This document shows, piece after piece, positions 22,172 through 33,800 of a DNA stretch of 64,000 bases. The notes below the pieces were generated by a model. The model searched no databases and had not been told where the DNA came from. It worked only from the letters and a program-made list of their open reading frames with translations. Made by a program: the position numbers and the translations under genes. How positions within the stretch are numbered: the first letter of the stretch is position 1; each line of letters opens with the position of its first letter. This DNA is from Strigamia acuminata (lineage: Eukaryota; Arthropoda; Chilopoda; Geophilomorpha; Linotaeniidae): the NCBI GenBank assembly GCA_949358305.1, contig OX442317.1:13563991-13627990 (forward strand), written 5' to 3'.

Positions 22172-22854
22172 CTACCACTCCTTTTCATCGCCGTTATCAT
22201 CGAGTCCTTCGTAACCACAGCCATCTTCCTCCTCCATCATGTCCACCATGTCCATCTCCATTTCCTTCACCTCCGCCTGCACCGCCTCTAGCTTCTTCCC
22301 CACCGACTTCAACACGCACAACGTCTTCGTCTTCTTTTCCCGCCATCTCGCCGCTTTCTCCATTCGCTCCGCAACCACTTTGTCCAGTTGCTCCGCCAAC
22401 ACCTTCTCCATTCGCTTCGCCATAACCTTCTCCACCACATTCTCCGCCACATTCTCCGCCACATTCTTCACCACATTCTTCACCACATTCTCCATTTTTT
22501 CTGTTATCACCGCCTCGACCCTTGTTGCCAATCTCTCTTCCCGCAGCACCGAAGGTGAAGACGGCGGCGGCAATGATGTCTCTCTTCGCGACTGGAAAGG
22601 GAAAGGGAGAAAAAAAAAAAAGAGAATAAGCAAATAAATAAAACCCAAGACGTGGCGCGTACCCTCTTGATCAGCGTCAGTTTACTCCTTTTCTGCCTGC
22701 CTGGACGCTTGGACAAAGCGGGATCGAGCGGTACCGACGCGATAGCGGCAGTCGACGACGGCGATGTGGTTCTAGTCCGCGTCGCACGGAGAACGGGCGC
22801 CGAGATGGACGATGTCTCCCCTTCCCCTTTCACCTTCCATGTTCCTGTCATCAT
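22172..22854 (-). CDS. Two-exon coiled-coil protein with V-x-x-V repeats, 203 aa
   Basis: Coding exons are 22854-22663 and 22591-22172, joined in phase 0 (donor AAGAGG/GTACGC; acceptor CCCTTTCCAG/TCG) into 612 nt. A further 5'-UTR exon probably ends at the donor 23107 (AAAC/GTGAGT) and splices to an acceptor at 22860, five bases before the ATG. Exon 1 is Ser/Thr/Arg-rich and ends LTLIKR. Exon 2 starts SRRETSLPPP, then forms a long amphipathic helix of short repeats (VVKNVVKNVAENVAENVVEK), continues as Lys/Glu coiled coil and ends in a Met/Asp/Glu-rich acidic tail (MDMVDMMEEEDG). The layout matches 16724-17315 and 6999-7952, and the Val-Val-Glu helix resembles exon 4 of the 13-exon gene. Function unknown. 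Confidence 0.65.
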
Positions 22855-23106
22855 GGTCTCTGAAAAAGAAAAAAACGCGATAGATAAAATCAAAAGAAAA
22901 AGAAAAAAAAAAAAACAAAAAAAAAAAAAACAAATGGGTTATTAAATTGAGCTTCATTTTCTGTTAGCAACAATAACCAAACAAACAAATTTTTTCTGCG
23001 CGCTGCGCTTACGGATACAATACGTGCATAATTGGGCGGGAATAATTGACAAATGATACCACAAAACACTTGGCTCATTCGCTCGTTCACTCGCTCGCTC
23101 ACTCAC

Positions 23107-23180
23107 GTTTAACGAAACGAAACTAAACACGCAACTGCAAACGCAAACTGTCTTTGCCCGGCTCTAGCCCGATTTAAAAA
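23107..23180 (-). other. Probable 5'-UTR exon of the coiled-coil gene
   Basis: The donor AAAC/GTGAGTGAG on the minus strand, with no ATG in the exon. The intron 23106-22860 (247 bp) would have the acceptor TTCTTTTTCAG. Confidence 0.35.
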
Positions 23181-23639
23181 TGGCGACAATTGAAACGAAG
23201 CTTCGTGCTTCACTGCAACGTGGTGTCGACGAGAGCGAGGGCGAGAGCGAGAGTGAGAGCGAGAGAAAGCGAGTGAGTGGGTGAGTAAGTAAGTAATCAA
23301 GTGGAGCATGCGTGGACTGGCGACGATATTTCCGCAGTCGTTCAATTTGGCGTGGGTTTACAACTCCGCTTATTTGGTCGCTGATCGAGTCGGCACGCAC
23401 TTTAAACATGTCGACGGCAAACAATACACGCGGGAAAAAAAATAACGCTAAGTTGTACGTAAGAAGAGTCTTCATTATGAATAAATGCAAAGGACCGAAC
23501 CCCGAATATCCGAGTGTCCACACAACCTATCGTCCACCGGGTCTCGGTGTCCGGGTAGAAAGAGGGAGGGGACGTACGCGCGCGTACCGGACATTGCCAC
23601 TCGGAACAAAAAATGTGCATAATAGGGAAAACGATCAAA

Positions 23640-24170
23640 GTTTAATTTCCTGATCTTGGAGTCGGTTCCGCGATTTGTGTTCCGACCAATAATTAGATTA
23701 TCCTCGCAGCGACCTACTGGAACAAAGATTTTGTGGAAAATCCGCCGTTTTATATATTTTTTTTTCTTTTCCGGTTGTCTCGCACCATGTAATCGACGCG
23801 AGTTTTTGAGATTGCGCTCGACCGGACTTTGCGAACATTCTCAGAGCGAGCGTTCCGGGCCCTCGCGGATATCCGGAGGGTTCCGGTGTGCGGCATCGGT
23901 TTGATTGCGCTCGTTTTATTCTGCGTCGTCACTGGCCAGACGCGAATGGTCGGAGGGTCGCGTTCGCGACAAATAGGGGCAGTTGGCGCCGACGAGCGCC
24001 GGCAGCCCCGACACATTGTTTCAAATAAAGCTCCTGTCGAGTTGATTCGATTCGATTCGTATCGTGTTAATTTATCTCTGCGATCTACGCGGTGGAAACA
24101 ATGCCCCGCTCTTCTACCCCGTATTGCGCGCCTCATCGCGCATTAGATCGCATTTAAACGCGCGTACAAT
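23640..24170 (+). repeat. Dispersed repeat unit
   Basis: One unit of the family, with ATTAGATTATCCTCGC and CCGCCGTTTTATATAT blocks, an ATCCGGAGGGTTCCGGTG block and the hairpin at 23976-24009. The next unit, 25330-25990, repeats the order. Confidence 0.8.
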
Positions 24171-24419
24171 TAAGGGTGACGCGATCACGCCGCTAAATCG
24201 ACGCACACTTTACTCACGGATGCGCACCGGCACTGAAACGTCCAGAAACAAGCTTCTACACGTTTCTACGGCGTCGGCATTGTTTATTTATTTGTTTATT
24301 CGTTTACTTATTTATTAATTCATCTATTCAGACCTCGTGGTGTGCAAATTGCGGAAAGGTCCACTCATTTTTAGCGTTACGGCGGCCTGTGTATTGGTCC
24401 CGTGTTCGCAATTCTGACT

Positions 24420-26120
24420 TGAACGCAGCCAGTCGACCGAGACCCGACGTCAAATTCGATAGCAACGCGTCGGAATGCAAATAACTATCGACGAAAATTA
24501 AAAGTATAATTGTTTAATAAAAGGAAACTGACGTAATGTTGAAACGCTAAAAAATACGTAAAATTAAGATTCAAATTCGGGTTCGATCCAGGTCAGATTA
24601 AGTCAGATCAGATCAGATCCACGAACTCTCGAGGCGCGACATGTTTATCGCTTAAAGATACCTGGCGATCGACGATGGGCGGACGACTGGAGTTCGATTT
24701 CCCGACCATGGGATCAGTTTCGCGGTTCGTGCTCCATTGTTTAATGAGATTATCTTCGTTGGGGTCGATCCCAACAAAAAAATTGAAAATAAATTACATT
24801 TTACATTTTAGAACTGGCTTCCGGACGCCTCGCACCATCCCCGGCGACGCAGTTGTTGTCGTTGGATTCGACCGACTCTGCGGACATTTTCAAACCCAGA
24901 CCAGACACACTTGTTTCGAACAAGGAGCCATCAAGCGCTGAGCGCTTAAACGGACCTGTTTCGTCCTTTTTGTGTCTCAATACCCTCGGGGTGTTCGTGG
25001 TGGAGTAGATGTCATTTATGCGTTGTAAAAAGTGTTTTCTCTATTGCATCGGCATACGGGCATACGGGGCAGCTGGTGACGGCAGCCCCAATAAATTTGT
25101 TCCAAAAATAAGTTCCCGTCGAGTCGTGTCGATTTCTCTTTCTCTCTCTCTCTGGTCCGCCGTGATTGCGCTTCATTGCGCTAAATTGCCGCCAGAACGC
25201 GCTACCGTCGCATCAGGCGAACATTTTTGGCGTCCATTAAAGGACGCAGATTACGGGTCACGTGAACGGGCGTCAAATCCCGCGCGCAAACGATCGTGTC
25301 GAGTTAAATAAAAGAATAGAAATCGGTGACAAGTGTTGCGCGAAACGAGGCCACGAACGCCTCTATTGGTTTACGATTTTATTTTCATCCCATTGTACTC
25401 GACGCGCCAGCGTAGGAGAAGTGAGTTTTCGTCACTACGTTCGATGGATTTACAAACAAACAGACAAACAAACAAACAAACGGTTTCAGACCGTTCCGGG
25501 TCCTCGCGGATATCCGGAGGGTTCCGGTGGTGGATTTGTCTCATCACTTTTAATCTATCCTGTGTTGTCATCGGCCAAACCAGTGCCGGTTTGCACGGTA
25601 CAAAGGGTCGTGCAAAGGGTCGCATTCGCGGCAAATAGGGGCAGCTGGTGTCGACGGACGAGCGCCGGCAGCCCCGACAAATTGTTCCAAAAAAAGCTCC
25701 TGTCGGGTTGATTCGATTCGATTCGACTCGTGTTAATTTATCCCTGCGACCCGCCCCCGTAAATGTCGTAATACGCGGTGGAAACGATGCCCGCTCTTCT
25801 ACCCCGCATTGCGCGCCTCGTCGCGCACTAGGCCGCGTTCAAACGCGCGTACTATTAACGGGTGACGCGATCTCGCCGGTAAGTCGACATGCGCTTTACT
25901 CACGAATGCGCGTCGGCACCGAAACGTTCGGAAACATGCTTCCGCAGTGTCGGCATTGTTCATTTATTAAATTATTTGTTTATTCATTTATTTAAACTCC
26001 GTGGTTGATTGATGGGCGTGTGGATTTCGCGATTTGCGTTGGCCCTGTGTTCACAGTTTTGATTGATTTGAACGCAGCCAATCGAACGAGACCCGACATC
26101 AATCTCGATAGCGACGCGTC
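24420..26120 (+). repeat. Direct repeats bounding a 1.64-kb copy-1-only stretch
   Basis: GAACGCAGCCA(G/A)TCGA followed by a CGAGACCCGAC block occurs at about 24430 and 26069. In copy 2 the left flank joins directly to the right repeat, as expected from recombination between the two. The stretch holds dispersed repeat units and hairpins at 25066 and 25638. Confidence 0.75.
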
Positions 26121-26397
26121 GGAACGCAAAGAACTGCTCACCGAGAATTGAAAGTGTAATTGTAAAACAAATAATCAACAAATAATCAATGTGGAACAAT
26201 CATCGTGTAATATTTTATTAATAAATTGTATTTTGAAAAAAAAAACAACAACAACAACAACAACGACAACTAATTTATCTTTCGATGCGAGTAAATTACA
26301 AACTTTGTCTTTGAGTTTTAGTCACCCCAAAAGTTGAATCAAATTTTCAATTTAATTATTAATTCCATCTATCCGTCTGCCTGTCTTCTCCTTGCAG

Positions 26398-26517
26398 CAC
26401 CCCGGGTCCGCAGCGATGGGACGCGCGCCGTCGACGAGCGTGTACGTGCTGAGCGGCCCATTGCCCGGCATCGCAACGGAGCATTTCGAGCGACCAGACT
26501 CGGTGTCGTCGTAGAGG
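26398..26517 (+). CDS. Possible terminal exon, copy 1
   Basis: A strong acceptor (TCTTCTCCTTGCAG/) opens a frame reading HPGSAAMGRAPSTSVYVLSG and ending ...HFERPDSVSS with a TAG. Copy 2 (53834-53956) has one extra in-frame codon (CAG, Gln), which would keep the frame. Other frames are open on both strands and no upstream exon was found, so this is tentative. Confidence 0.25.
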
Positions 26518-26944
26518 AGACACAGACTGCACGTCCTTCTCGTTGACGCACCAGGAGCTGATACCATCGTCCACTAGGAGGCAACACGCCACGTCTAGGT
26601 TGCAATTAATCAATCAATCAATCAATCAATCAATCAGTTTAACAAAATCCTGCAATCATAAAACGTCTGGTTAAAATTCAAATATTTATACATTTTCTGA
26701 TTATATTTCACCCATCCAACAACTCGTTTCGTTCCAGGTGTCGCGAAACACTCGATTTTATATCTAGTCGGTCACTTGTTTTTCTTCCACCTGAAATTCA
26801 AGATAAATTAATTCAATTCGTTCAAACCAAATAAATCAACTCGTATTAAAAAGATTCGATCCGCACTATTTCACTCGGTTTAACATCGTTAACCTGTATG
26901 AAAAATAGAAATAAAGTCATAAATCAGTTTTTTTCTACATGCAC

Positions 26945-27470
26945 CGGTAGTTTCGATGGATGAACGGTCCTTCAGCAATGTTGTGCGAAAAACGATGCAC
27001 GCAAATTCGTTGAATTTCCTCCAGATTCCGTAACACCAATTCGAGTGGCCTTATATGTATGCGCGCGCGAGTATGTATGTGTGTGTGTCAACACGCGAGA
27101 ACGACGCGAGGACTCCGTGTGACATCTGTCGCGAGCAACCGAGAATGACACGTAGCAAACCGTCTGCACATCGTGTTTCCTGCAAAAATGAGAACGATCT
27201 GTTTTTAATACGCTGTCAGAAGTATGTGACGTGAAAAGAACTCATCTAATTGCCCTTCCTTTCCTATTTTCCACTCTCTGTCGCTTCGTTGTCGACAAAT
27301 GCGTCCTCGTTGTCCCTTTCTATTTCCAATATAATCGTGAGAGGACCGTGGTGCGTCCTATTCTCTTCCCGATGGACCCGCGCTAATGTCCTAGAAAAAA
27401 TGTACACTCTTCAGTTTATTTCCTCGGGATTTATTTGAACTCAGGCATCCGAATTTTACTCACCTGTTGT
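26945..27470 (-). other. Splice-site-rich region, possible minus-strand gene
   Basis: On the minus strand there are a donor AACAG/GTGAGTAA near 27463, acceptors CATTTTTTCTAG near 27397 and CTCATTTTTGCAG near 27185, and a frame ending LEEIQRICVH(R/C)FSHNIAEG then PFIHRNYRCM before a stop at 26938-26940. A 4-bp change in a GT repeat puts the two copies of X in different frames upstream. No complete model can be built. Confidence 0.25.
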
Positions 27471-28108
27471 GCTTGTTTTCGCGGCTTTTTTTCCTCCCGG
27501 GCTCCGTCCTAGTTTGTCGACTCGCGCGACCCGGCTCACTCACTCCTCCGCACGGTTATACGCGCCCGTCGAATCTCTGCTGGAGATACTAATGTTTGCA
27601 AAAATTTAAAGCAAAGCTCGCACGTTCTTCTTACCTTCCTGCTTGGTTTAGACGTCTCGCGTTATGTTATTTGTCTCCATCCGCTGACGCTTATTTCTCG
27701 TCGTTTCCAACGGCGGCCATTGCTTTCGTTGCGAATCTTCTCTGTTTTCGGGTTTTATCAATTCCCGTCCCGAACTGCTCCCGTCAACATCGCTTTTAGA
27801 CAGTTTGTGCCCGTTTAGACTATCGATTCGAATAAATGTCCATTAGTTCCTATCAGTTAATCGAAGCTAGTTAGGTCGTTTTCACGACCCGATGTCACTC
27901 AAACGGATTTATTAGCGCCTCTCTACCGTTTTTTGCCCGTTTCAATCGAGTTTTAGTGTTACCCACTTCTCCCGATGTTCTTCGTCTTTGAAGAATTTAC
28001 TTATTGTTTACTCTATTCGTCGATAATAAACAGTCAAACTTAAACACCGCCCAGTCTCTCGTCGCACGCCGGACCAACCGGATGTTACACCTGCATTATT
28101 AAAATAGA

Positions 28109-28156
<48 letters not shown>

Positions 28157-28360
28157 ACAAACAACGCCATCTATTGGGCGTGAATGCAACACACGATTCC
28201 ACGGGGTTCCCATTGAATTTATTTACGTGGCCGCGCGTAGATAGTAAATAAATGAATAAATAGATAAATAAATAAATAAATAAATACATATATAATATAT
28301 ATTATATATACGCAATGTTCTCTCCATTCGAGTAAACTTGTACTTTTATTGCCCTTTTGC
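27471..28360. other. Intergenic DNA with AAAT arrays
   Basis: Non-coding sequence with two AAAT arrays (28107-28157, 28262-28287) that differ in length in the second copy of X. No gene seen. Confidence 0.5.
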
Positions 28361-28515
28361 CAGGGCTGGACTGGGAACAAATTTATGGCCGGGAAATCTG
28401 GGTGTCCGGGCCACAATTAATGAAGTCAGGACAGGCTACAGCCGGCTGCGACAGGCCACAGCGGCCACGGGCCACCGGGAAACTCCCGGTAGCCCGCCGG
28501 GCCAGTCCAGCACTG
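28361..28515. mobile_element. hAT-type MITE with 8-bp target duplication
   Basis: 155 bp bounded by terminal inverted repeats CAGGGCTGGACTGG and CCAGTCCAGCACTG (13 of 14 positions match). They are flanked by CCTTTTGC on both sides (28353-28360, 28516-28523). The second copy of X has the empty site (CCTTTTGT at about 55592). The TIR sequence and 8-bp duplication are typical of hAT elements. No transposase. Confidence 0.9.
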
Positions 28516-28887
28516 CCTTTTGCACATGTGGCGTTGCCTCCGGTCAACGTTTTTGACCCACGATAAAAACTCCAAAATAAACAAATAAGTAAAGGGGACA
28601 AAAACCCGAACTTGTTGGTTTGTTTAAACGCGACTGGAGTGAAGTGGGCATCACAGCACCCCGCTCACGATCGCGCGCTCGAAATTATAACGGAGCCCAA
28701 AATATTATCGTCTGACCCAAAATTGTTTCGTTTTTAATTAAAAAACGATCACATAGCCGACTCCAAAACCAAAACATCGTAGCTCTTAAAAACGGATGTA
28801 AATCGGAGACTTTGAATCAAAATCATTCGCGGAATCGCCAACAGGTGTCGCGTCAACAAACTGGTAGCGAGCATACATGAACTGGAA

Positions 28888-31300
28888 ATGGAAGCGGGAA
28901 GTTTATGCTCGGTCGCGTCTCCGCAGGTAAATTTGGGCGGCTTTTACGAATTTTTGCGATATTTTTTGTCAATGAATCGCGTCCGTGGTCGTACGTGTGC
29001 ACACGTGTGGTCGTCGAACAACGCGCATGGATTTTTTGTGTTTGGTCGCGGGAGTGTACGTGAGTGAGCGTTTGCGGTGTAACGTGGATGATTTTTACCC
29101 GATCGACGGCGAACGAGGTTTATTAAAATTAGACGAATGTATACATTTTTTATTTATTGATTTATATATGCACACGTGTATACCGTATTGGTCCACTCGT
29201 TGCCACGCACCGTCGTCGAGCACGGATTTGTGGTCGTTTTCAAATCGCGCGTTTAGAGCGGAATATGCCGACACAAACGAAAAATGTTTTTATTTTTATT
29301 TTTATTTTTTATTTTCTCTCCCTTACAGACATCCGACGCAAACAAAGAGACGGAAGGTGGGAAGATGGAAAATGAAAAATTAGAAACCGAGGAGGGGTCA
29401 ACCGAAGTTGCAACCACGATGACGGTGAGTGGAAAAATTGTCTCACGATTAACAATATTATTATTATTATTATTATTGATGAAAAATAGATAAACAAACA
29501 CATAAATAAATAAATATTTCTGCCTAATTCGCGAAATAAAAATAGAAAATAATTTATTTATTTCCGCGCGGACATTAAAAATTGATTCATATCACGTGTA
29601 AAAATTTCATTTTTTTAAATTTAATTTTTTTGTCCCATTTATGCGCGATCTCTTATCTGTGCCAATTTTAAGCAATGACAAACGGTCCCGATTCTCCAAC
29701 CATTTAACAGCATCGAATGCCAATTGCAAAGTAGTGATCAAATTTTTCTTCCGACAATTAAATCTGAGATCCGTGGAGAGGGGCCACGTCGGGATAGGAA
29801 TAAATTCTAATATCCGCGTGGAAATGGGCACGGTCCGGGGTACGGACCCGCTATTTTCCATTTTTCTAAACTTTCTTTGTTTTATTTTATTTTATTTATT
29901 TATTTTTTAAACGCTGATTTATTCATACACATTCGTATCGTTCCAGGACACGGAACCGCACGTGGACGAGAGGTTGGTCACTGTGGAAGCGTCGACGGCG
30001 GTGAGTGAAAGAATTGGCCCATAATCAAAATTAATTTTGCGAGGATAAGCTTTCGTTGCTGGTTCTGGCGCGATCGACGCAATTGTGACCCATTCTCCCA
30101 TGTTTGTGCGCGCGAAAATACGCGAACACGCGCGTCCAATTTTTTGTCGTTCGACGCCCCGCGTCTCAATTTGTTTTACGTGTCCACTCCCTTCCCTCCC
30201 CCCCCCCCCATCCCCCCCCCCCATTTTTTTTTTTCTTTTAATTGATTTTTCTTTTTCTTTTTCTATTTTTATTCATTTTTTTATTTTTATTTTTATTTTT
30301 TGTTTTTATTTTTATTTTTTTATTTATTATATTTGCTCGTTTTTAATCAGGCCACAATGGACACATCTCGACGACGTCCAGTGGAGTCGATTCTGGACGA
30401 CTCGCAATCGCAACCAACAGAGCCGATGCTGGAGGAATCCCAAGACACGGAATTCAGCGAGTCTCAACCCTCCGAGTCCAGGGTGGTGTTGTACCACGAA
30501 AGGCTGGTGGAGAGGGTGGTGGAGAGGGTGGTGGAGAGGCGGGTGGATAGGCTGATAGAGAGGCGGGCAATAATGGAGGCCATCGTTGGAGATGCAGGGA
30601 CGGTGAGTGAATTAGAATTAGAAAAATAGAAATTATACACCGTATATCTCCAAATAGTGCATCCACACGCTATCTGGGGACAAATTTTCTCATGTGTACG
30701 ATCAGAGGCCCGCGCGCGTTATTCGTGAACTAAAATTGTCCCACCGAAGACACGTGTACAAATCGAGGATACCGTTTATCTGTAAATAGCGCACCCGTGC
30801 GCTATTTAAAAATAAATGGTCCCGTGCGTTATTAAAGACCTGCGCTTCAATTCAAACAAACATGAAAAATTATAAGATTACGAAATTCGTCAATATTTAA
30901 CAAAATTAACCAATTTTTTTGTCAAATTTGGTCAAAATTTAGTCAATTTCCATCAAAATTCGTCAATTTTCAACAACATTTCGTCAATTTTTTAACAATA
31001 TCTTCGGAGACTTGACTATTGGTCCCGCGCGTAACGACGATCATGTTTCGGAAACGTAACAATCGGCCCCATGCGCTATACGGGACCCACACGTTATTCA
31101 CAAAATCCGCATTCATCCCCACGCCTTAAAACAAGTCCGCGCGCTATCAAAGACCCGCAGAGTAATCACAGATATACTGTATACAGTATATGCATTTTTT
31201 TTTCTGTTTTGTTTCTTTTTCTTTTCAATCCGTTTGAATATTCACATTTGCTTGTTTCCTGTCAGGCCGCGTCCGAAGTCATGTCGAACGTCTTGTTTCG
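28888..31300 (+). CDS. 5' half of the 13-exon finger gene, truncated by gap
   Basis: Exons 28888-28926, 29329-29424, 29947-30000, 30351-30602 and 31266-31300 (into the N gap) correspond one to one, with identical lengths for the complete exons and all phase 0, to the first five exons of the gene at 55964. Amino-acid changes between copies include Pro for Ala and Ile for Val in exon 4. The reading frame is intact up to the gap. Because the gap is 200 Ns, whether this copy ever had the 3' exons cannot be seen. It is either a truncated paralogue or the other allele of the same gene. Confidence 0.6.
30830..31140 (+). repeat. Copy-1-only AT-rich insertion with TTTGTCAAA-type repeats
   Basis: Absent from copy 2, where GGTCCGCGCGCTATTAAAGA is continuous near 57905. 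It contains variations of GTCAATTT/AATTTTGTC similar to the Q segments at 34.1 and 46.3 kb. Confidence 0.6.
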
Positions 31301-31500
31301 NNNNNNNNNNNNNNNNNNNNNNNNNNNNNNNNNNNNNNNNNNNNNNNNNNNNNNNNNNNNNNNNNNNNNNNNNNNNNNNNNNNNNNNNNNNNNNNNNNNN
31401 NNNNNNNNNNNNNNNNNNNNNNNNNNNNNNNNNNNNNNNNNNNNNNNNNNNNNNNNNNNNNNNNNNNNNNNNNNNNNNNNNNNNNNNNNNNNNNNNNNNN
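31301..31500. other. Assembly gap, 200 N
   Basis: Exactly 200 Ns, a conventional size for a gap of unknown length. Sequence on both sides recurs elsewhere in the window (left in X copy 2, right at 47085). Confidence 0.99.
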
Positions 31501-33800
31501 TTCAAACATTTGTCAATTCTTTATACAAGTAGTAACTTTCATTTCTCTGTATTTTGAGAACTTTGCATTGCAGCAAAGTTCATTTCTTGCCCCTTAATTA
31601 TTGTGTAATTGTTGGTTTTTCAAGCCCGTTTTTTAACAATAACTTTATTTGAAGTGCCTATTGTTTCAGGCACGTGCTTCCACGTGCCTTTTATTGTTGA
31701 GCAATTTCTTGGGCAGTTGCGCTCCTGTTGCTAGCATTGCCGCGCGTTCTCCGCGCGTGTACTCGCGCGTTTCGCATCACACACATTCGGGTTCGATGGC
31801 CTATCGCGGCGGCACATTGTGTGGCATAGCGCGGCACGTTGCAATTACGTGACGTGGCACGTTGCTGTTACGTGACGCGATAGCCAGTATTTAAGCAGGG
31901 GATTCCATCATCGTTTACACAAATGCGCATTGCAACGTGGAGGCGCATTCGAGTCCTTTTCCCAAGCGAAATCGTATTCGATTCGCTTTCGAATCGAATA
32001 CGAGTTTTGTCCTTTTTCAACGCGAAATCGTATTCGATTCGCTTTCGAATCGTATACGAGATGGTCGATGATTTTTGTTTCCCGGACTTTGATTCGTATT
32101 CGAGTTGTTACGAGTTCGTATTTTGATCGTATTCGTATTCGAATCGAATTCGAATCGTATTCGAATCGATACGAATCGAATTCGAGTCGTATTCGAGATG
32201 GTCGATGATTTCCACTCGCTCGTATACGCGTTGTATACGAGCTCGTATTTTGATCGTAATCGTAAACAAATCGTTTACAAGTCGTATACAAGTTGTATAC
32301 GACGTGTATACACCTCGTATACGAACGAAGTTTGTGAAAACACAATTTCCAAATAAGACGTATGTGACTACTATGTGTTTTCATGTCGTAGTAAGTATCC
32401 GGTGGATTTTCCAAACTTCGTTCGTATACGAGGTGTATACACGTCGTATACAACTTGTATACGACTTGTAAACGATTCGTTTACGATTACGATCAAAATA
32501 CGAGCTCGTATACAACGCGTATACGAGCGAGTGGAAATCATCGACCATCTCGAATACGACTCGAATTCGATTAGTATATTCGATTCGAATACGATTCGAA
32601 TTCGATTCGAATACGAATACGATCAAAATACGAACTCGTAACAACTCGAATACGAGATAGTCGATGACCCGTTCCCGGACTTTGACTCGTACGACTCGTA
32701 TTCGAGATGTATTCGAGATGTATTCGAATCGTATTCGAGTCGCATTCGAGATGGTCGATGATTTCCACTCGCTCGTATACGCGTTGTATACGAGCTCGTA
32801 TTTTGATCGTAATCGTAAACGAATCGTTTACAAGTCGTATACAAGTCGTATACGACGTGTATACACCTCGTATACGAACGAAAGTTTGCAAAATCCACCG
32901 GACACTTACTACGACATGAAAACACATAGTAGTCACATACGTCTTATTTGGAAATTGTGTTTTCACAAACTTCGTTCGTATACGAGGTGTATACACGTCG
33001 TATACAACTTGTATACGACTTGTAAACGATTCGTTTACGATTACGATCAAAATACGAGCTCGTATACAACGCGTATACGAGCGAGTGGAAATCATCGACC
33101 ATCTCGAATACGACTCGAATTCGATTCGTATTCGATTCGAATACGATTCGAATTCGATTCGAATACGAATACGATCAAAATACGAACTAGTAACAACTCG
33201 AATACGAATCAAAGTCCGGGAAACAAAAATCATCGACCATCTCGTATACGATTCGAAAGCGAATCGAATACGATTTCGCGTTGAAAAAGGACAAAACTCG
33301 TATTCGATTCGAAAGCGAATCGAATACGATTTCGCTTGGGAAAAGGACTCGAATGCGCCTCACGTTGCAATGCGCATTTGTGTAAACGATGATGGAATCC
33401 CCTGCTTAAATACTGGCTATCGCGTCACGTAACAGCAACGTGCCACGTCACGTAATTGCAACGTGCCGCGCTATGCCACACAATGTGCCGCCGCGATAGG
33501 CCATCGAACCCGAATGTGTGTGATGCGAAACGCGCGAGTACACGCGCGGAGAACGCGCGGCAATGCTAGCAACAGGAGCGCAACTGCCCAAGAAATTGCT
33601 CAACAATAAAAGGCACGTGGAAGCACGTGCCTGAAACAATAGGCACTTCAAATAAAGTTATTGTTAAAAAACGGGCTTGAAAACCAACAATTACACAATA
33701 ATTAAGGGGCAAGAAATGAACTTTGCTGCAATGCAAAGTTCTCAAAATACAGAGAAATGAAAGTTACACTTGTATAAAGAATTGACAATGTTTGAAACCA
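31501..33800. repeat. Giant palindrome A (arms ~1.1 kb)
   Basis: The left arm is the reverse complement of the right, centred near 32650. For example the strand reading MKCLLFQARAST at 31649 recurs inverted at 33651. Inside, further nested inverted repeats are built of CGTATACGAG, GAATCGAATTCGAATCG and similar short palindromes. Coding is not supported; the same frames are open on both strands because of the symmetry. The left end is lost in the gap. Confidence 0.9.

Larger units (their letters stand above)
24171..31300 (+). repeat. Segment X, first copy
   Basis: The sequence from TTAAGGGTGACGCGATCACG onward recurs in order and orientation at 53246-58072 with scattered substitutions. Differences: about 1.64 kb (24430-26070) absent from copy 2; a 155-bp hAT MITE only here (28361-28515); about 155 bp near 27520-27675 only here; about 300 bp (30830-31140) only here; variable microsatellites. 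The copy is cut by the N gap. Confidence 0.9.

Noticed and set aside
31071-31557. ORFs spanning the gap
   Set aside because: They are created by Ns translated as X.
31649-31852. 67-codon ORF repeated four times (31649, 33651, 47229, 48677)
   Set aside because: It lies within the arms of the giant palindromes, so repetition comes from the repeat. The copy ending at 48677 is frameshifted at its end.
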